From Hymenoscyphus infarciens (taxonomy: Eukaryota > Ascomycota > Leotiomycetes > Helotiales > Helotiaceae), in NCBI GenBank assembly GCA_001414345.1, contig LLCB01000064.1:155600-219599 (forward strand): a stretch of 64,000 bases of DNA, in the 5' to 3' direction. The first letter of the stretch is position 1, and every line of letters begins with the position of its first letter. The translations under genes and the position numbers were made by a program. Positions 45,935-59,318 of the stretch are shown in pieces. The notes under the pieces are model-generated. The model made no database searches. It was not told where the DNA came from and was given only the letters and a program-made list of their open reading frames with translations.

Positions 45935-47281
45935 TCATGTGAATTTGGTGTGGATTATGTCGGGATTCTCATGCCAGTCATCCATACTTACCCACATCTA
46001 TATAATGGTTAGTTTCATGGTCAAAATACAAATCGAGGGGTAAGCTACCTTTCTAAATGTGCTCAATCCGGCCAGAATACTACCTCCAATCCAGGTGGAG
46101 TATTTTCTCTCTGGTGGTGCAAAAATCTTAATTCTCATGTCCTTCACAGCCAGTCTTTGTACCTCATGTAATAATCTGTCTCCGAAACCCTTGGTCAAGG
46201 TGCTACCACCAGAAAGAACGATATTTCCAAACAATGACTTTCGCAGATCGAGATCAGTACGGTTAATTGCATCAACAACAATTTGGTGGATACCAGGATA
46301 TTCGAGGCCAATGATTTCGGGATCAAAGAGGATTTCAGGCGCACGGAATCTTTCTGCTCCAATCTGACATAAGTTAGTAAATGTGCCCAAATTTTGAAAG
46401 AACAAACATACCTTGATCTTATTTCCATCTGGCAGAGCGTATTCCACAACCTTGCCATCTCCCAGCTTTGCGCCTGCCCATTCTTTTTCTTCTCTCTTTG
46501 GGTCTGCCGCGACATAACTGACTTTCTCCTTAATTATCCTCACGACTTCCTTCTCTGCACTTGTATGGAATACATATCCGGCTTTCCTTAATAGTGTTTG
46601 CATGTGCTCTGTAACATCTCGTCCTGCAACATCTATTCTTCGTATCGAACTTGGCATTGCGAATCCCTCGTATACAGGCACTGCGTGCGAAACTCCGTCT
46701 CCCGCATCTAGTACTATTCCCGTGGTTCGACCGGAAGCATACAGAGAGAGTACAGCTTGGATTGAGGTATAAAGGGCAGGTACGTTGAACGTTTCGAAGA
46801 GGATTTGTGCGGCTGTGTCTCGATTGCTTCTTGGGTTGAGAGGTGGTTCTGTCAATAGTACTGGGTGCTGCAGAAATAAATTAGCCATGGTCATAAAGTG
46901 CCTTCCCGCCAGATAGGCATGGCTTGGCCGAATCCCATCCCAATTCAACAACACCAGGAATAACCATCAACTCACCTCCTCACTTAATGTCTTCAGCCCT
47001 TCGCTATAAACGTACTCCCAAATTCTCTCCATGTCGTCCCAATCTGTAACAATCCCATGCTCAAGGGGATACCGAATCTTCAGGAGACCTCTCAACTCCT
47101 GTGCCCTATCCCCAATAAACACATCTCCCTCTAATGCGCCAGCCAATACTCGTAAATGCTTCGGCCGACCGACGAAAGAAGGAAAATAACACTTGGGAAG
47201 ATCATCGCCTGCGAAGCCAGCTCTGATGGTACCAGAGCCATTGTCTAGGACTATGGGCGCGTTATGTAGTGTGTCGGTCAT
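45935..47281 (-). CDS. Actin-related protein 1 (centractin), dynactin filament subunit
   Basis: Four exons on the minus strand: 47,281-46,976, 46,867-46,412, 46,363-46,049 and 45,997-45,935. They give 379 residues, the usual Arp1 size. The N-terminus [20 protein letters not shown] holds the first phosphate loop, and [19 protein letters not shown] the second. [17 protein letters not shown] and EGDVFIG separate Arp1 from conventional actin. [18 protein letters not shown] and [15 protein letters not shown] are the adenosine-binding and C-terminal actin signatures. The tiny last exon encodes [20 protein letters not shown]. Arp1 forms the dynactin minifilament that links dynein to cargo. In Neurospora the orthologue is ro-4, needed for nuclear migration (established). 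Family identity is clear. Confidence 0.95.
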
Positions 47282-50052
47282 GGTTGTGTTGGGGGAGCGT
47301 CCCTGAACTGCTCAGGGCAAGGTCGAAAAGGGCGTTTTCTGCGAATTTTTATGTGCGATTGTCGGGTTGCAGAGAATGGATTGCTCCAGGAACCGTAAAA
47401 AGTGCGAAAGATTGGGTTGGTTTGGGAGTTGTTGGGGTTTGTGGTGCAGGTGGTGAACTTGGGCGGTCGCGTACCTACTTTTTGAGAGTGGACGCGGCGT
47501 TCTTAAATTCCGATATACAGGGGTAGCTACGCCACTTTTTGCTCTATATCTCGTCCTATACTTACTCGAGTACTGAGTCAAAGCAACGAGATTTTTACTG
47601 TTTTGTGATCTAGAACTTTATATCAAAAATCTTAGCTACCAATGTAGACCGCGTGGAACAATCATCAAATAGGTGCCTCGCCTTGCCTGTGCTCTAGGGG
47701 GCAGAAAACCTCGCGCGTCCATTCCACTGCAGTTCGAAATCTTGTTCCCTCCCATGTCATCAAACATTTCTTCCTAGGTTGGTTATAAGAAGAAGTTCAG
47801 TATTTTGGGGGGTCTCGCTAATTGCTCCAACTTTCTGGGGTTAAGTTAGAAAATTACTCGAGGTCCTCTTGGACAACCATTTGAATTGCTTCAAACCGTT
47901 TAGATCAATATCTTGGATATTCTAGAAAGCCAGAATAGAACAATTAAGAGCCTCCTTCTCCTCGCTTTTCTTGTCCATCGTGAGGGGTTCAGGGGGTTCA
48001 TAATTGGGCTTGGCACTCGCTTCCATCGCGACCCCCCCTTTCATTATCACAATCCATGCTCCTTCTCTTAACACTTCCAATTCTCAACCCCAACACAAGG
48101 TTTTGATTTCATTCGACTGACCAATTAAAAAACGAGATCACATCACACACCAAGCAATAGACGCAAAAGGAGGATGAGCCTGGGCTCTCACTTCCAGTGC
48201 AATCACTGCGCTAGACACTGCGCAGATATTTCTTCTCCCCATTTCCTCCATCTTTTCATCTTATTCTCACACCTCATCTAATAACAGTAACAGTAATCAT
48301 AATCGCTCTACTCTTCTCCTCCTCCACTTTCCTCTTTAAACTTCTCTCCCCACTCCTGCGCCGACTCAATTATCCGGAACATATACACTAACAATTGAGA
48401 ACCCTTCCTAGCAATTCTTGCCACTGGGGCCGCGTAGGCGCCTCCCACACCCTCTCCCTTCAGAACTGCCAAGTCATCCCACCTCGGGTCAGCATTGCGC
48501 TTCGGTGGCAGTTTAGGGAGATGAATGGGAGGTCGCCCCTACCATGGGAATATTGAGAATACAGCTAATATTATTAAAGGTAAGCTCATAAATATATTAC
48601 CTTCGTGGGCTCTTTTATCGCCTCCGGACTGAACATGGTGTGTCCTTTACATCCCTGAGATGCGGGCTTAACTGGCTATGAAAGGTCAAGATAATAGAGG
48701 TCACAGAATGAGGGTTCGTCTTGTGGTCTCACTTAGTACTCTCTACCGTTGCTGACTGGCTTTTTTGACAAGTTTTTCACATACACTCGACATAACGCCA
48801 GAAAGTATGGCCGTTCTCTCTCTCCTCCTCGAAGTCCCCCACGTTAAACTCGTGTAAATTCTCAAACCCTTTCTATTTCTTGCTCTTTTACTGACTATGG
48901 GATTCATATATTGTCGCATGCCATTCTTCCGAATTTTAGCTGCGTCGGTCTAATTCCTTTCTATTCAGTGGCAATTTGGCACACAGTTGGGCATCGTGTA
49001 TAGATTGGGATTCTTGCATGGCTCGGTTCTACGCATAAAGGAAACTGCATGGTACATACTTTGGCAGTTCTTTACAACTTTTCAAGTGATCGGAGTCGCT
49101 AATGAGTGACCCTGCAAGACTTTCCTAGCGTGTATAAATTGGCAGTTACTCGCAAAACCAGCAGATTTTTCTATTTGCAATGGCTCGCGGGGCACATGGG
49201 TCCTTGTGTTGGTGGGGTTATGAGGGGGGATTTGGGAACATTTCTCAAAGGCTTTTTTGAAGTATATTTTGTAGTTTTATTCATCTCTCTCTCTCTCTCG
49301 CTGCATCTTTTCTTTTGTTATGGCTCTTTTGGTCCGTTTTTGGCTAACAATAAAATAAAAGAATTCTCCTCACATTTATACCTCAGGTTATATCTATCTC
49401 GAAAGGGTCTTCGTCGCAGCGTTTATGCTTCCTTTCCAGCCAGACTTTCCAATTACGCCATGCAGAACGCACTTCTTGCAACATATTCCATTCCATTGTT
49501 TTATCCATAATAAGTCTTTGAGGTTTCGCGAACTATCAGGACACTCGTCAGAGTAACCACCAATAAGCCACCTCGATCTGTGCCGTTTAGCGCCTTTCTC
49601 TCCTTGTGTAGTGACTTCAATTTCAGCTTGAGTGTAGAAGTCAATGAACTTTCCTCACTTTTCTGAAGATAGGGATTCGATGTATTTTGTGGACTTTGTA
49701 TCAAAAAAGCGCAAGTTTTTCTTGAGCACCTTTAGAAACTCAGCATCTTCGTCGGGTTTTGGGGGGTTCGAGGTCTGTGATGAGTAGTACTTTAGGAAAA
49801 TAGGAAGAAAGTCTAGACGGAATTTTATAGAGAGTGGGTTGTAAGCTTCCGTAAAATCATTCACAGAACAACCGCTGGTGGGGAGTCTTTTTTGTCTCTT
49901 TTATTCACATCTGTCCAATTGCTTTGGTGTCTATATATATTCCAACTTTTTTATTTAATCTATGCGAGAATGGTTTGACTCGTGGGTGCACATCTTGGTG
50001 TATATTTTGAAGATAGGCGTCTTGAACTTTCGTCTATTTTTTAAAAGATGGA
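47282..50052. other. Gene-poor region
   Basis: No credible coding frame. The 134-codon plus frame at 49,106-49,510 contains low-complexity runs (LFISLSLSLHLFF) and no family features. A pyrimidine-rich, normal-composition stretch at 48,200-48,560 could be a 5' UTR or ncRNA exon, but nothing supports it further. No tRNA boxes were recognised. Confidence 0.45.
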
Positions 50053-50054
50053 TA

Positions 50055-50580
50055 CAGTGCGTTGCGAGTTAAGCTTGAATTTGCCCACTTTTTTTATAAT
50101 CTAAGCTTTTTGAAAAAGTCTTTGATTTCCCTTCTTTTTAGGCACTCTTTTACCTATTTATTAATAATAACATATGATAGTATATTCTAGATAACAGAAA
50201 ACAAGAGCTCTATATATCCTCTATTACTTTATAAACTTTGTATAATAAAAATAGATAATTTAATATCTGTCTTAATTTTTATAAGGTCTTAGCGTACCTT
50301 ATTAATTAACCTTACTAGGGGTAGTGAAATCTTTAAAAAAAAAGGGGGTTTTTTTAAGAATTATCTATTTTTTAGTTTACTTTTATTATACTTACTTTAA
50401 ATTAATAAGTAATATAGAAGCGAGATAATTAGAAATAGCGCTTCTTTCTAGCTAGGCCTCGTCTCTTTTAGAGTACTTTTATTTTCTGTCTTCTAAAGAA
50501 AAGAGGAAGAAAGCTTTTTAAAAAAAAAGCTTAGATTACAAAAAAAGTGGGCAAATTTAAGCTCAACTCGCAACGCACTG
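50055..50580. mobile_element. CAGTG-ended MITE, copy 1 (Tc1/mariner-like)
   Basis: Arms of about 57 bp: the left starts CAGTGCGTTGCGAGTTAAGC and the reverse complement of the right starts CAGTGCGTTGCGAGTTGAGC. TA flanks both ends (50,053-50,054; 50,581-50,582). CAGT termini with TA duplication fit Tc1/mariner-type MITEs. The 526-bp AT-rich interior is homologous to the copy at 51,939-52,415 and encodes nothing. Confidence 0.85.
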
Positions 50581-50726
50581 TAACTGCTGTTTTTTAGTGA
50601 GGCATTCTTTTATAGAAATATTTGAATGAATAATTAAATATGATAGCATATTTAAAAGTGTAGGCTAAACGATCTGACATAACACAATGTGCGGCATATT
50701 TAAAGATGATGGATGGCATAAACTTA

Positions 50727-50786
50727 AGGCCTCATTTGGCGGTGCATATCTAAGTATTCCATGAAAAGTGCGAGCCAAACAGGCCC
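50727..50786. repeat. 60-bp remnant of a Tourist-like MITE
   Basis: Begins GGCCTCATTTGGCGGTGCAT and ends GCGAGCCAAACAGGCCC. The right end is identical to that of the element at 6,712-7,147. The middle is almost entirely deleted and no clean duplication remains. Confidence 0.5.
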
Positions 50787-51936
50787 ACAGGAAACATAAA
50801 TAAGAATGCCTTGATTTCAATAGAAACTTCCTCTCACAACTCAATTTCAACTTGGTATACGCCATTCTTATGCGATCACAGTAACCCTAGCTAACAGACC
50901 ATGTTTCATCCATTTCCTAAGCTCCCAATCGCTTGAGATTATAGGGATTTCAGTTTCTATACCATGAGTTGTTGCATTCAAATTACGTTCACGAGCCTCA
51001 ACCTTGAAACCTACCTCAAGCTCAACGTCAAAGTCAACTTTAAATTCAAAATCGTTTGCACTAACTGATACAAGCTTTTAAGTATCGCATACTTGCAAAG
51101 AAGGTCGGAAAATTTACGAAGAGAAGCGCTTCGAAGTTCTCTTCACAAACACCAAGGAGTTTACTGATCCATTAGCAACATTAGTGGGCTTTTCTCAAAT
51201 GCTTGCCTACAGTGGGCATGATCAACTAAAGGAAAAATCAATCGGCTTGTTAACAAGCCAGCTTGCAAGCAGATTCAACACCTCGCAGTAAGATGGAATG
51301 TTATCCCTGACGTTGTGGATGTTGTAGCTTGCATGGAGAAAACCACACTGAAATCTCCTCAGCTGAAGGCTGTCACGATTGTGTTTACAATTGAGCAGTG
51401 GAAATGGCTCAAGTACTCAGCTTTGGGCATCACAAGGTTATACCAAGGTGTGGCATCCTCTACTCTATTTTACGCGTGCTATGTTATGTTACTAATTGTA
51501 TAATCTGAATTGTATTCAAAACTGAATATTCCCTTCGTTATCTCGTCTTTGGATCGCGGTCCTTTGGTTATATTACCACCGCGTCAAATCAAGCAGATCT
51601 ATAAGCTCACTGACACTGTACTCGATGTATATGAAACATAAGATGAGAACCTCCAGATGAACTGGACGGTATGGGATAGAAATGTTGTCTAAGAGAGACT
51701 TCAGGTCAATGTTATTCATCATCAGTTGAATCGGAACCATAATTATGTGACAACGAATATCGCAGAAGAGATTAGGTTTGGTTTAGTTCGCTCATAGGGG
51801 ATTAAGCCTGAGTGGAAAGAGATCAAAGTGTGGGACTCGGCACTGATGGTAATTGCCGGGGCCGCAAATGGTGTATTTTGCGGTAAACCGCTTTGAGTTT
51901 AGTCCCGGGAACATTGAACAACTTTCTGACATTTAT
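50787..51936. other. Region with possible decayed coding sequence
   Basis: Normal-composition DNA in which short protein-like stretches occur (AVTIVFTIEQWKWLKYSALG at 51,366-51,425 on the plus strand; NYVTTNIAEEIRFGL near 51,750), broken by stops and frame changes. I cannot name the source family. A MITE sits at its right end. Confidence 0.35.
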
Positions 51937-51938
51937 TA

Positions 51939-52415
51939 TAGTGAGTTGCGAGTTAAGCTTCTATTTAAGATATTATATAAACCGTGTGTTTTAAGAATTT
52001 TTTTTTACCTAGATACTCTTTCCCTCTTTACTTAATAATAATATATGTTAATATATTCTTAATAAGAATAGCTAATAAGAGCTTTATACCCCCTTTCCCA
52101 CTTTATAAACTTTTTAAGAAGAAAACAGACACTTAGATCTATGTTTAAATTTTTATAAGGTCTTAGCAGAATTATACCCGTATGAAAATTTTTCTTATAA
52201 AAAGGGAGTTTTCTAAGAACTAAGTATTATTAAGTTTATAATTAGTATACTTGCTTAGAAATTATAATAAATAGAGAGGAAGTAATAAGAATACATAGCG
52301 ATTCTTTCTAGCTAGGTCTTATATCTTAAAGAGTACTTTAGTTTTCTGTTTCTAAAAAAAAAACGCATAGTTTATAAAAGATCGTCAAAAGGAAAGCTTA
52401 ACTCGCAACTCACTA
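51939..52415. mobile_element. CAGTG-ended MITE, copy 2 (Tc1/mariner-like)
   Basis: Both ends read TAGTGAGTTGCGAGTTAAGC, where the first C of CAGTG has become T, as RIP would do. TA flanks both ends (51,937-51,938; 52,416-52,417). It is 477 bp long. Shared interior words with copy 1 include TTTTTATAAGGTCTTAGC and TTCTTTCTAGCTAGG. Confidence 0.85.
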
Positions 52416-52523
52416 TACCTAGGTCGGGACCCTGAATTCATAAACATGTTTTATTACACACGACAACATTCGCTATCCAAAATTTTATCCTAGACCTCTT
52501 TAGCACAGACCCTTCTCTCGGTA

Positions 52524-55500
52524 GAGCGTCCTATATATACCAAAAGTCGGAAACGACGACTAAATCGCAAATCGTAAATCGTAAAAGTTATATACTTAAT
52601 AAATAATTATAAAAGGTATTAAATATTAAATTAAAACATATTATAGTAAGAGATATATATATATAATATAAAAAGACTATATAAATCGACTTTTATTACT
52701 ATAATAAGTTCTTAAATTATATCTTAAAACTAGGCCTTTTTTAAACTAATTACTCTAGATCACTTAATATTAAAGTAATTAGCTTACTTTAAAAGCTTAA
52801 ATAATCTTGATTTAAGATTATTTAAGTACTTTTAGCTACTTTTCTCGATTATATACTAATTTCCTAATTAGGGTTAGCGCTATTTATTTTATAGGCTAAA
52901 AAGTATACTTACTCTATATACTAACCCTCTTATATTACTTCTTCCTTTAAATACCATATACTACTCTCTATTATTCCTTCTTTCAAAAGTACTATCCTAC
53001 TACTATATATACTCTCTCTCCTCTCTTAAATTTAAGTACTAATAATAATAGAAGAAGGAAGAGGATAAGCTCTAGTAGCGGCCTTAGATATCTATTAAAG
53101 TATAATATCCTTAGTAGTAGAACCTCTTAAGATAAATCGAATTAGTCGCTTCTTCTTTTAAATACTACTCTATATTATTCCTTCCTTTAAAAGTGCTATT
53201 CTACTACTATATATACTCTCTCTCCCCTTTTAAATTCGAGTACTAACGACGATAGGAGAAGGAAGAGAATAAGCTCTAATAGCGGCTCTAGGTATCTATC
53301 GAAGTACGATATCCTTGGTAGTGGTATTATAGTGTAATAATCCTAGAATTTTAAGTATAGTAGGAAGTATAAAAAGGGTGGTTTTAAGTATATAATAAGA
53401 GCTTAAATATACTACGTTAATTTATTGATTTAGAGCTATATAGAGTGTTTATAGAGGAGTTATATCTGAAGAGGACTTCTATTTAAGAGATATATAATAT
53501 CCTTAAAAGTAATTATAATATTAACGTCTTTAATACTACTCTTAAGCTCTAAATTAATATAGAATAGAACCTTCGAAGGAACGCTAATAGCGTATCTTCG
53601 CTAGCCTTATATATATAAGTGGTATATCTCTTTAAAGATATAGGATTATCTGATTTAAGTATAGTATATATATTAAATTAGGAGGGCTTTGTAATTAGGT
53701 CTTAGAGGCTTTAAAGAATATAATAGAATATAGGACTTTAGCGTAAGAAGTTTTATATCTAGGAGAGGTGTACTAAGCTAGAGGCTATACTTTAGTATAA
53801 GATCTACGAATATAGCTACTTTAGTACTATAAGGAGCTTTAGCCTTAGGTTCCTTTATATATACTTAAATACTTATAATATTAATAGAGATAGAGATAAA
53901 AGGTAGAGTAGAGATAAGATCTAAAAAGCGCTTTAGAAGGTTAATAAGAAAGGGTATACTTAAAGGTTATAAGAGATTAAAGATATATAAAGTAAGTATA
54001 TTATACTAGGGCTTAATTTTATATAAAGTATTAATAGATATTATAAATTAAGGTTTATTAGTATTAAGATATATATTAGTATTAATACCTACGCTTAATT
54101 TATCTTTTAAAACTATTATAGTATCTTAAATAATATAGTAGTATCTACTCTATAATAATATAGTAATATTATAAGTAGCCTTAGAAAGATACTATACTAT
54201 ATATAATCAGATTAAGGATTAGAATCTCTAATAGTAGTAGACGCTTACTATATACTTTATCAATAATAAGCTATAAAAAGTAGTAAGAAGCTATACTAAT
54301 TTTCAGACTTATATTAGTTTAGTACTTCTATAGCTAACTAACATATTAAAGCTTAGTAAGGACAGCTCGTAAAAGAGTCTCTAAATAAGTAGAAGATATA
54401 CTTCTAGAGTATCTATAAAAAGAGGTTGTTTTCTAAAAAGAGCCTCTCTAATATAATCGTTATATTATATATATATATTCTAATTATTTAAAAGGAGGTT
54501 TAAACGTTTATATTTATATAGAATTGCTATTATATTTATACTAATGCTAATTAAGAGTATAGAGTACTAAGAGTACTATAGACTAACTTTTACTATCTTA
54601 GAAGTAAAGAGTATCTAGTAGACGATTATAGTATTAAGGTGTCTACTAAGAAGCTTACTAAGCTTTAGGAATTGTATAAAAATTAGGATATTAATATATA
54701 TTTACTCTAAGTAACTCTAGAGTAGTATAAAACAAAATTATTAGTATATAGATATATACTACTAATTAATAAGATAATATATACTAAAGAGAGAGAAACT
54801 TATACTATAGTGTACTTAGATTTAAGAGTAGAATTGTTAGTATATATCTAAGAAAGTAATTTAGTAGAATTAGGCCTTTTAAGTAAGCTAGAGAGAGTAT
54901 ATAAGTAAGAGCTATACTCTAAGGTAGCTTAAGGATTAAAGGAAGCTAGAAAGGCTAATTAAGATGAATTTAATATATACTTTAGTAATAAAGGTAAGAG
55001 CGATTAAGTAATAAATATAGTACTAGATTATCTATATAATAGCGACTTCTTAGATAAGGAATTAAAGGAGTTAGATAATAATAGTTTAATAGGATTAGAT
55101 AAGGATTTAAGAGAGTATATAACTAATAGGTATACCTTGCTAGTTAAAGATAATTTAAAAGGAGATTTAGAGATAGATATTAATAGATAAACTTATATTT
55201 AATTAATCTACTCTAGAGGCTACTAATTTATCCTTAGAATTAGGCCTTCTCCTTTATAGAGCTCTCTTACTAATAGATAGTATTAAACGTCGTTATTATA
55301 GTAGAGCGCTCTAATAACTCTAATCCTAGGTTATTTATTAAAAGATACTCTCTTAAATCTATTTAAAGAGTAAGATTCTAAATCTATCCCCTCTTTCTAT
55401 ATTAGTAACCTCGTACTTAATATATATCTCTAGCTATAGTAGCATGTCTAGAATCATAGTATTATAATCTACTAACTAACTATAGACCCTATAATAGTCT

Positions 55501-58500
55501 ATAATCATAATTACCTACTAGCTAAGGTAAATAGAACGTTGATAAAGAGTAATATAACGAAGGAAGTATATATTACTCTCTATAAAAGGTATAGAGAGTT
55601 AGCTAGCGACGTCGCTTTTACTATCTATAATTAATAAGTAAATAGATATATTAAACTAGAAATAAACCTATACTAAATATAAGCTAAGCTCTAGACCTAA
55701 AATTCATATATTTTAAGTATAAAAAAAGGCTTAATATAACTCTAGAGAGGAATAGATATATTTATTAACTTTTAATTAAATTTAAAAGTGATTTATATAA
55801 GGTTTTAGGTATAGTTATAGATATATAATTCTCTAAGTACTTAAGAGGGGATTTTAGTAGAGTAAACTTACTAACTACGACTGTTAGTACTAAGCCTAAT
55901 TTATAAATTGCTTACTACTACTAATAAAAGTTAGTAATCTTAGACTCTTAAATCTTTAAAAAATCATAATATTATAAGTTCTACGTCTATTAAGTTCTAG
56001 TTAGCTTTATAGATATAAATAATACTATTCTATACCTAAATTAAAGATAAAAGAATTAATTCAGAATATTATATTTTTAGGCTATTTTAAGTATATAGAT
56101 TACTAACTTTTATTAATAGTAGTAAATAATTTACAAATTAGGCTTAGCGTCGATCACTTACCTTTAAAACCTCCTTAGTCCCTTAGAGAGATTTCTAAGC
56201 TAGCTCTTAAATAGTTGCTTAGAGTAGAATATTCTTTAATCTAGCCTTATTTACACCTACTCCTATAAATACTTATAGAATAGTAAACAAAGTCCTAGCC
56301 TTTATAGAAGATAATATACTATATAGCTAGTAATTATTCAATATATACTAGAATAGTATATTAGAACCTTACAAATAGTACTAAAAGTAAGAAGTAAGAT
56401 ATAAAAGGTTATATAGTTTAAATAAGACAGTTCCTTAATTTTCCTACTTTTATTCTATTACTTTTACTTATACTTTTAGAAGCTCTATATCTACTACTCT
56501 ATAATACTAAAAACATGCTAGGATGCTTTAATATTAGTCTCCTAAATGCCTAGAAGTCTAGACTCCTTATTCTAAGAGTTTAAAGCTTAAAGTATACTTT
56601 TATTACTTCTTAGTAAACCTAGTAAGTACTCTAGAAAATCATATATCTATGCTTCCTTAGAGACTAGGTAAACCACTCTCTAATAACAAGATTAAGAACT
56701 ATCTATAAAAAGCAAAGAACTACTCTATAAAAGCTATAGTATAAAGCTCTAATAGCTAGGAGAAGAAATAATAGTTAATTATAGAGTCTAGAAGGAAGTA
56801 AGAGGCTACTATAAAACATTCTACTACTAACTACTCTACTTTTATTATTAAGTAAAAGGAGGATAAATTAGCTGCGGCTAGAGAGCGAGCTATCTAAGAG
56901 GAAAAGGCTAAGGCTAGATAAACCTTTTTTATAAAAGCTTTTAATAAGACTAAAACAATTAGAGTAAAAGCATATAAGAAGGGATTTATCTCTAATAAGA
57001 AAAAGACTAAAAGTAAGTAGTACTCTTAAATTTAGTATATACTACTAATTAGTATAGACTCCTTAGCTTCTCCTCTAACCTATAAAGCGTTAAAGCCTGT
57101 CTCTATTACTAAAATCTATATTTAAGTAGCTTTGTATATCTATATATATATAACAAGTACTAAGGACTTCTCTATTACCGAGAGTATTTCTATAATTACA
57201 TATACTTTTATAATATAACATAGTAAAATAGTTAGAGTATAAATTAATAATAACTTTCTGTTTTAAGTGTCTTACTTACTTACTAGTAACTCTAAAGATC
57301 TATTCAACTTTAAATTAATACCTTAGAATATATAAGCTAAAAGGTTTACTATTAAACTCTTAGAGAATATCTACTATATAATCTCTATTCCTAGTAGATA
57401 AGATCTTATTAATATACTACTTCTTATTAATAAGGTAGAAGACGTCTTTCTAGCTATAAACGTTACTATTAGGAAGAGGAAAGCTAAGTAATTAAGTACT
57501 ATAGATTATAAGGAGGTAGATAACGTATAAGCTCTTATATAATACTTTAATTTACTAAAAAGTCTTATTAATAAAAAGTACTATAAAGTATACGTAGTAT
57601 TTAATAGCTATACTAATAATAAGCCTTAATCTTTTAAAAAGAGGTAATCTATCACGTTCTTATAGAATACTTAAAAGCCGCTAATTCCACTTTAACTCTT
57701 AGCATTTATTAAAGTACCTAATAATAAGCCTATTATACTCAAAGATAATACTTAGAATAGAGAAAGAGATACTAAGCCTATACTATTGTTAGAGGATAGT
57801 ACTAGTACTAGAGTAAGCATAATATTAGTAGACGATTTAAAATTAGACAATCTTCTAAAGATATTTACAATTATTACTACACACTTAGAAGACTACTCTA
57901 CAATTATTACCACTTACTTAAGAGACTGCTTTACAATTGTCGCTACTTATTTAGAAGAGGAAGATAATAGAGATAATAATTCTAGAGATAGTTCTAGAAG
58001 TAATATAAGAAGTAAAGATATAGATATAAATATAAAGAAGGATACTAATAGTAAAGGAGTATTAACTTTAAGCTTATACTCGTCGTTGCCTCTTATAAGA
58101 GATAAGAAGAAGAAGAGCTTAATAGTACCTACTAAGTTAAATACACTAGAGAGAGTAGATAAAGTAGTATAATAATAAGTAGATATAGACAAGTAAATTA
58201 TAAAAGATCTTAATACTTAATTATATATAGATATTAATACTACTATTACTAAAAATAAGCTTAAATTAATTAATAAGAAAGAGTAATTAAAACTCAATTA
58301 AGAGCTTAATAAAAGAGTCTCTAATTTACTCTTACCTACTCCCCTTATATCTACAAATACACTAGTAAGTAAAACAATATCTACTACTATAATCGCTTCT
58401 ATAAATAGTCTTAATTTAAAAAGAAAGAGAGAAGATACTCTCTTTTAAATAACTTTTACTAATTAACTTTTTTATATTACTAAAAAGGTTAGGATTATAT

Positions 58501-59318
58501 ATAGTAAGTATAATAAAAAGAGAGATAAGAAGTAAGAGTATATAGTAGTAGATACTTTAAGTATAAATACTAGGAGGATTATCTATAATACTTTAATTTT
58601 ATTACTACTTTTTAGTTACTTTTTACTACTTTTACTCTCCTTTTACTCTCTTTACTAAAGTACTTAAATAATTATAATTTAAGATTATTTAAGTACTTTA
58701 AGTACTACTTTGCTAATTATATACTAATTACTTAATTAAGCTTAGTATCTCTTACTCTTAGGTTAAATTATATTTATATTTATAATATCAAAAGTCTTAA
58801 TTATCTCTTTTTCTCTCTTATTTATTAAGTACTTATATAACGTCATCATTTACACTAAGTATATATATTACTTTTAATAATTTATAATATTTTAGATAAT
58901 AGATTTAAAGTTATATTATACTTATATTTAGTATAGTACTAGGTAGCATATATTAATAGAGAGTAAGTAGTAAGCAATTATAATATATATATATTTAATA
59001 AATATATATATACTATATTACCTTCTACTTTCTACTCTTACTTACACTTAAATTTTACGATTTAAGCCTTATAATTTAAGTATTACAAATTATAAATACC
59101 CTTACTTTAAGCTTTAAGATTACTGATTTAAGCATTTCGATTTATGTCTAAATAGCCTTTAAAAAATCTACATTTATTAATTTACAATTTACAATTTACA
59201 ATTTAGCTCTAAAAGGCTATATACTTAAAAATCTAAGCTTTATAATTTACGATTTACGATTTGCGATTTACTATTTGCGATTTAGTCAATCCGACTTTTT
59301 AGTGCATTCAGGATGCTG
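52524..59318. mobile_element. 6.8-kb TIR DNA transposon, large member of the TA-flanked family, RIP-degraded
   Basis: The left end begins GAGCGTCCTATATATACCAA and the reverse complement of the right end CAGCATCCTGAATGCACTAA. Both continue through AAGTCGG and a GACTAAATCGC stretch into tandem AAATCGC or AAATCGT heptamers, and the right subterminal 270 bp carry many more. TA flanks both ends (52,522-52,523; 59,319-59,320). It shares these termini with the 840-bp element at 29,552-30,391. The interior has long RIP-broken plus-strand frames that I cannot assign to a known transposase. Superfamily is therefore open; TA flanks alone do not prove Tc1/mariner. Confidence 0.8.
56640..58560 (+). pseudogene. 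Unassigned coding remnant inside the 6.8-kb transposon
   Basis: A plus-strand frame can be read across about 1.9 kb with TAA/TAG stops only; 57,786-58,172 is its longest open piece (LLKIFTIITTHLEDYSTIIT...). It includes a charged helical stretch (EDKLAAARERAI-EEKAKA) near 56,870 and a basic C-terminal NLKRKRED near 58,420. A further readable plus-strand stretch lies upstream at 54,840-55,200 (LLSKLERVYK, DFLDKELKELDNNSLIGLD). I found no DDE, HTH or zinc-finger pattern that I trust. It is presumably the protein that once moved the element or a passenger. Confidence 0.4.

Noticed and set aside
49106..49510. 134-codon frame
   Set aside because: Low-complexity hydrophobic runs (SLSLSLHLFF) from a TCTC tract and no family features.
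53000..53340. Apparent direct duplication of a TACTCTCTCTCC...GGTATCTAT stretch in the left part of the 6.8-kb element
   Set aside because: Seen as two similar about 180-bp blocks (near 52,970-53,110 and 53,160-53,330), but heavy RIP prevents deciding whether it is a functional subterminal repeat or a chance local duplication.
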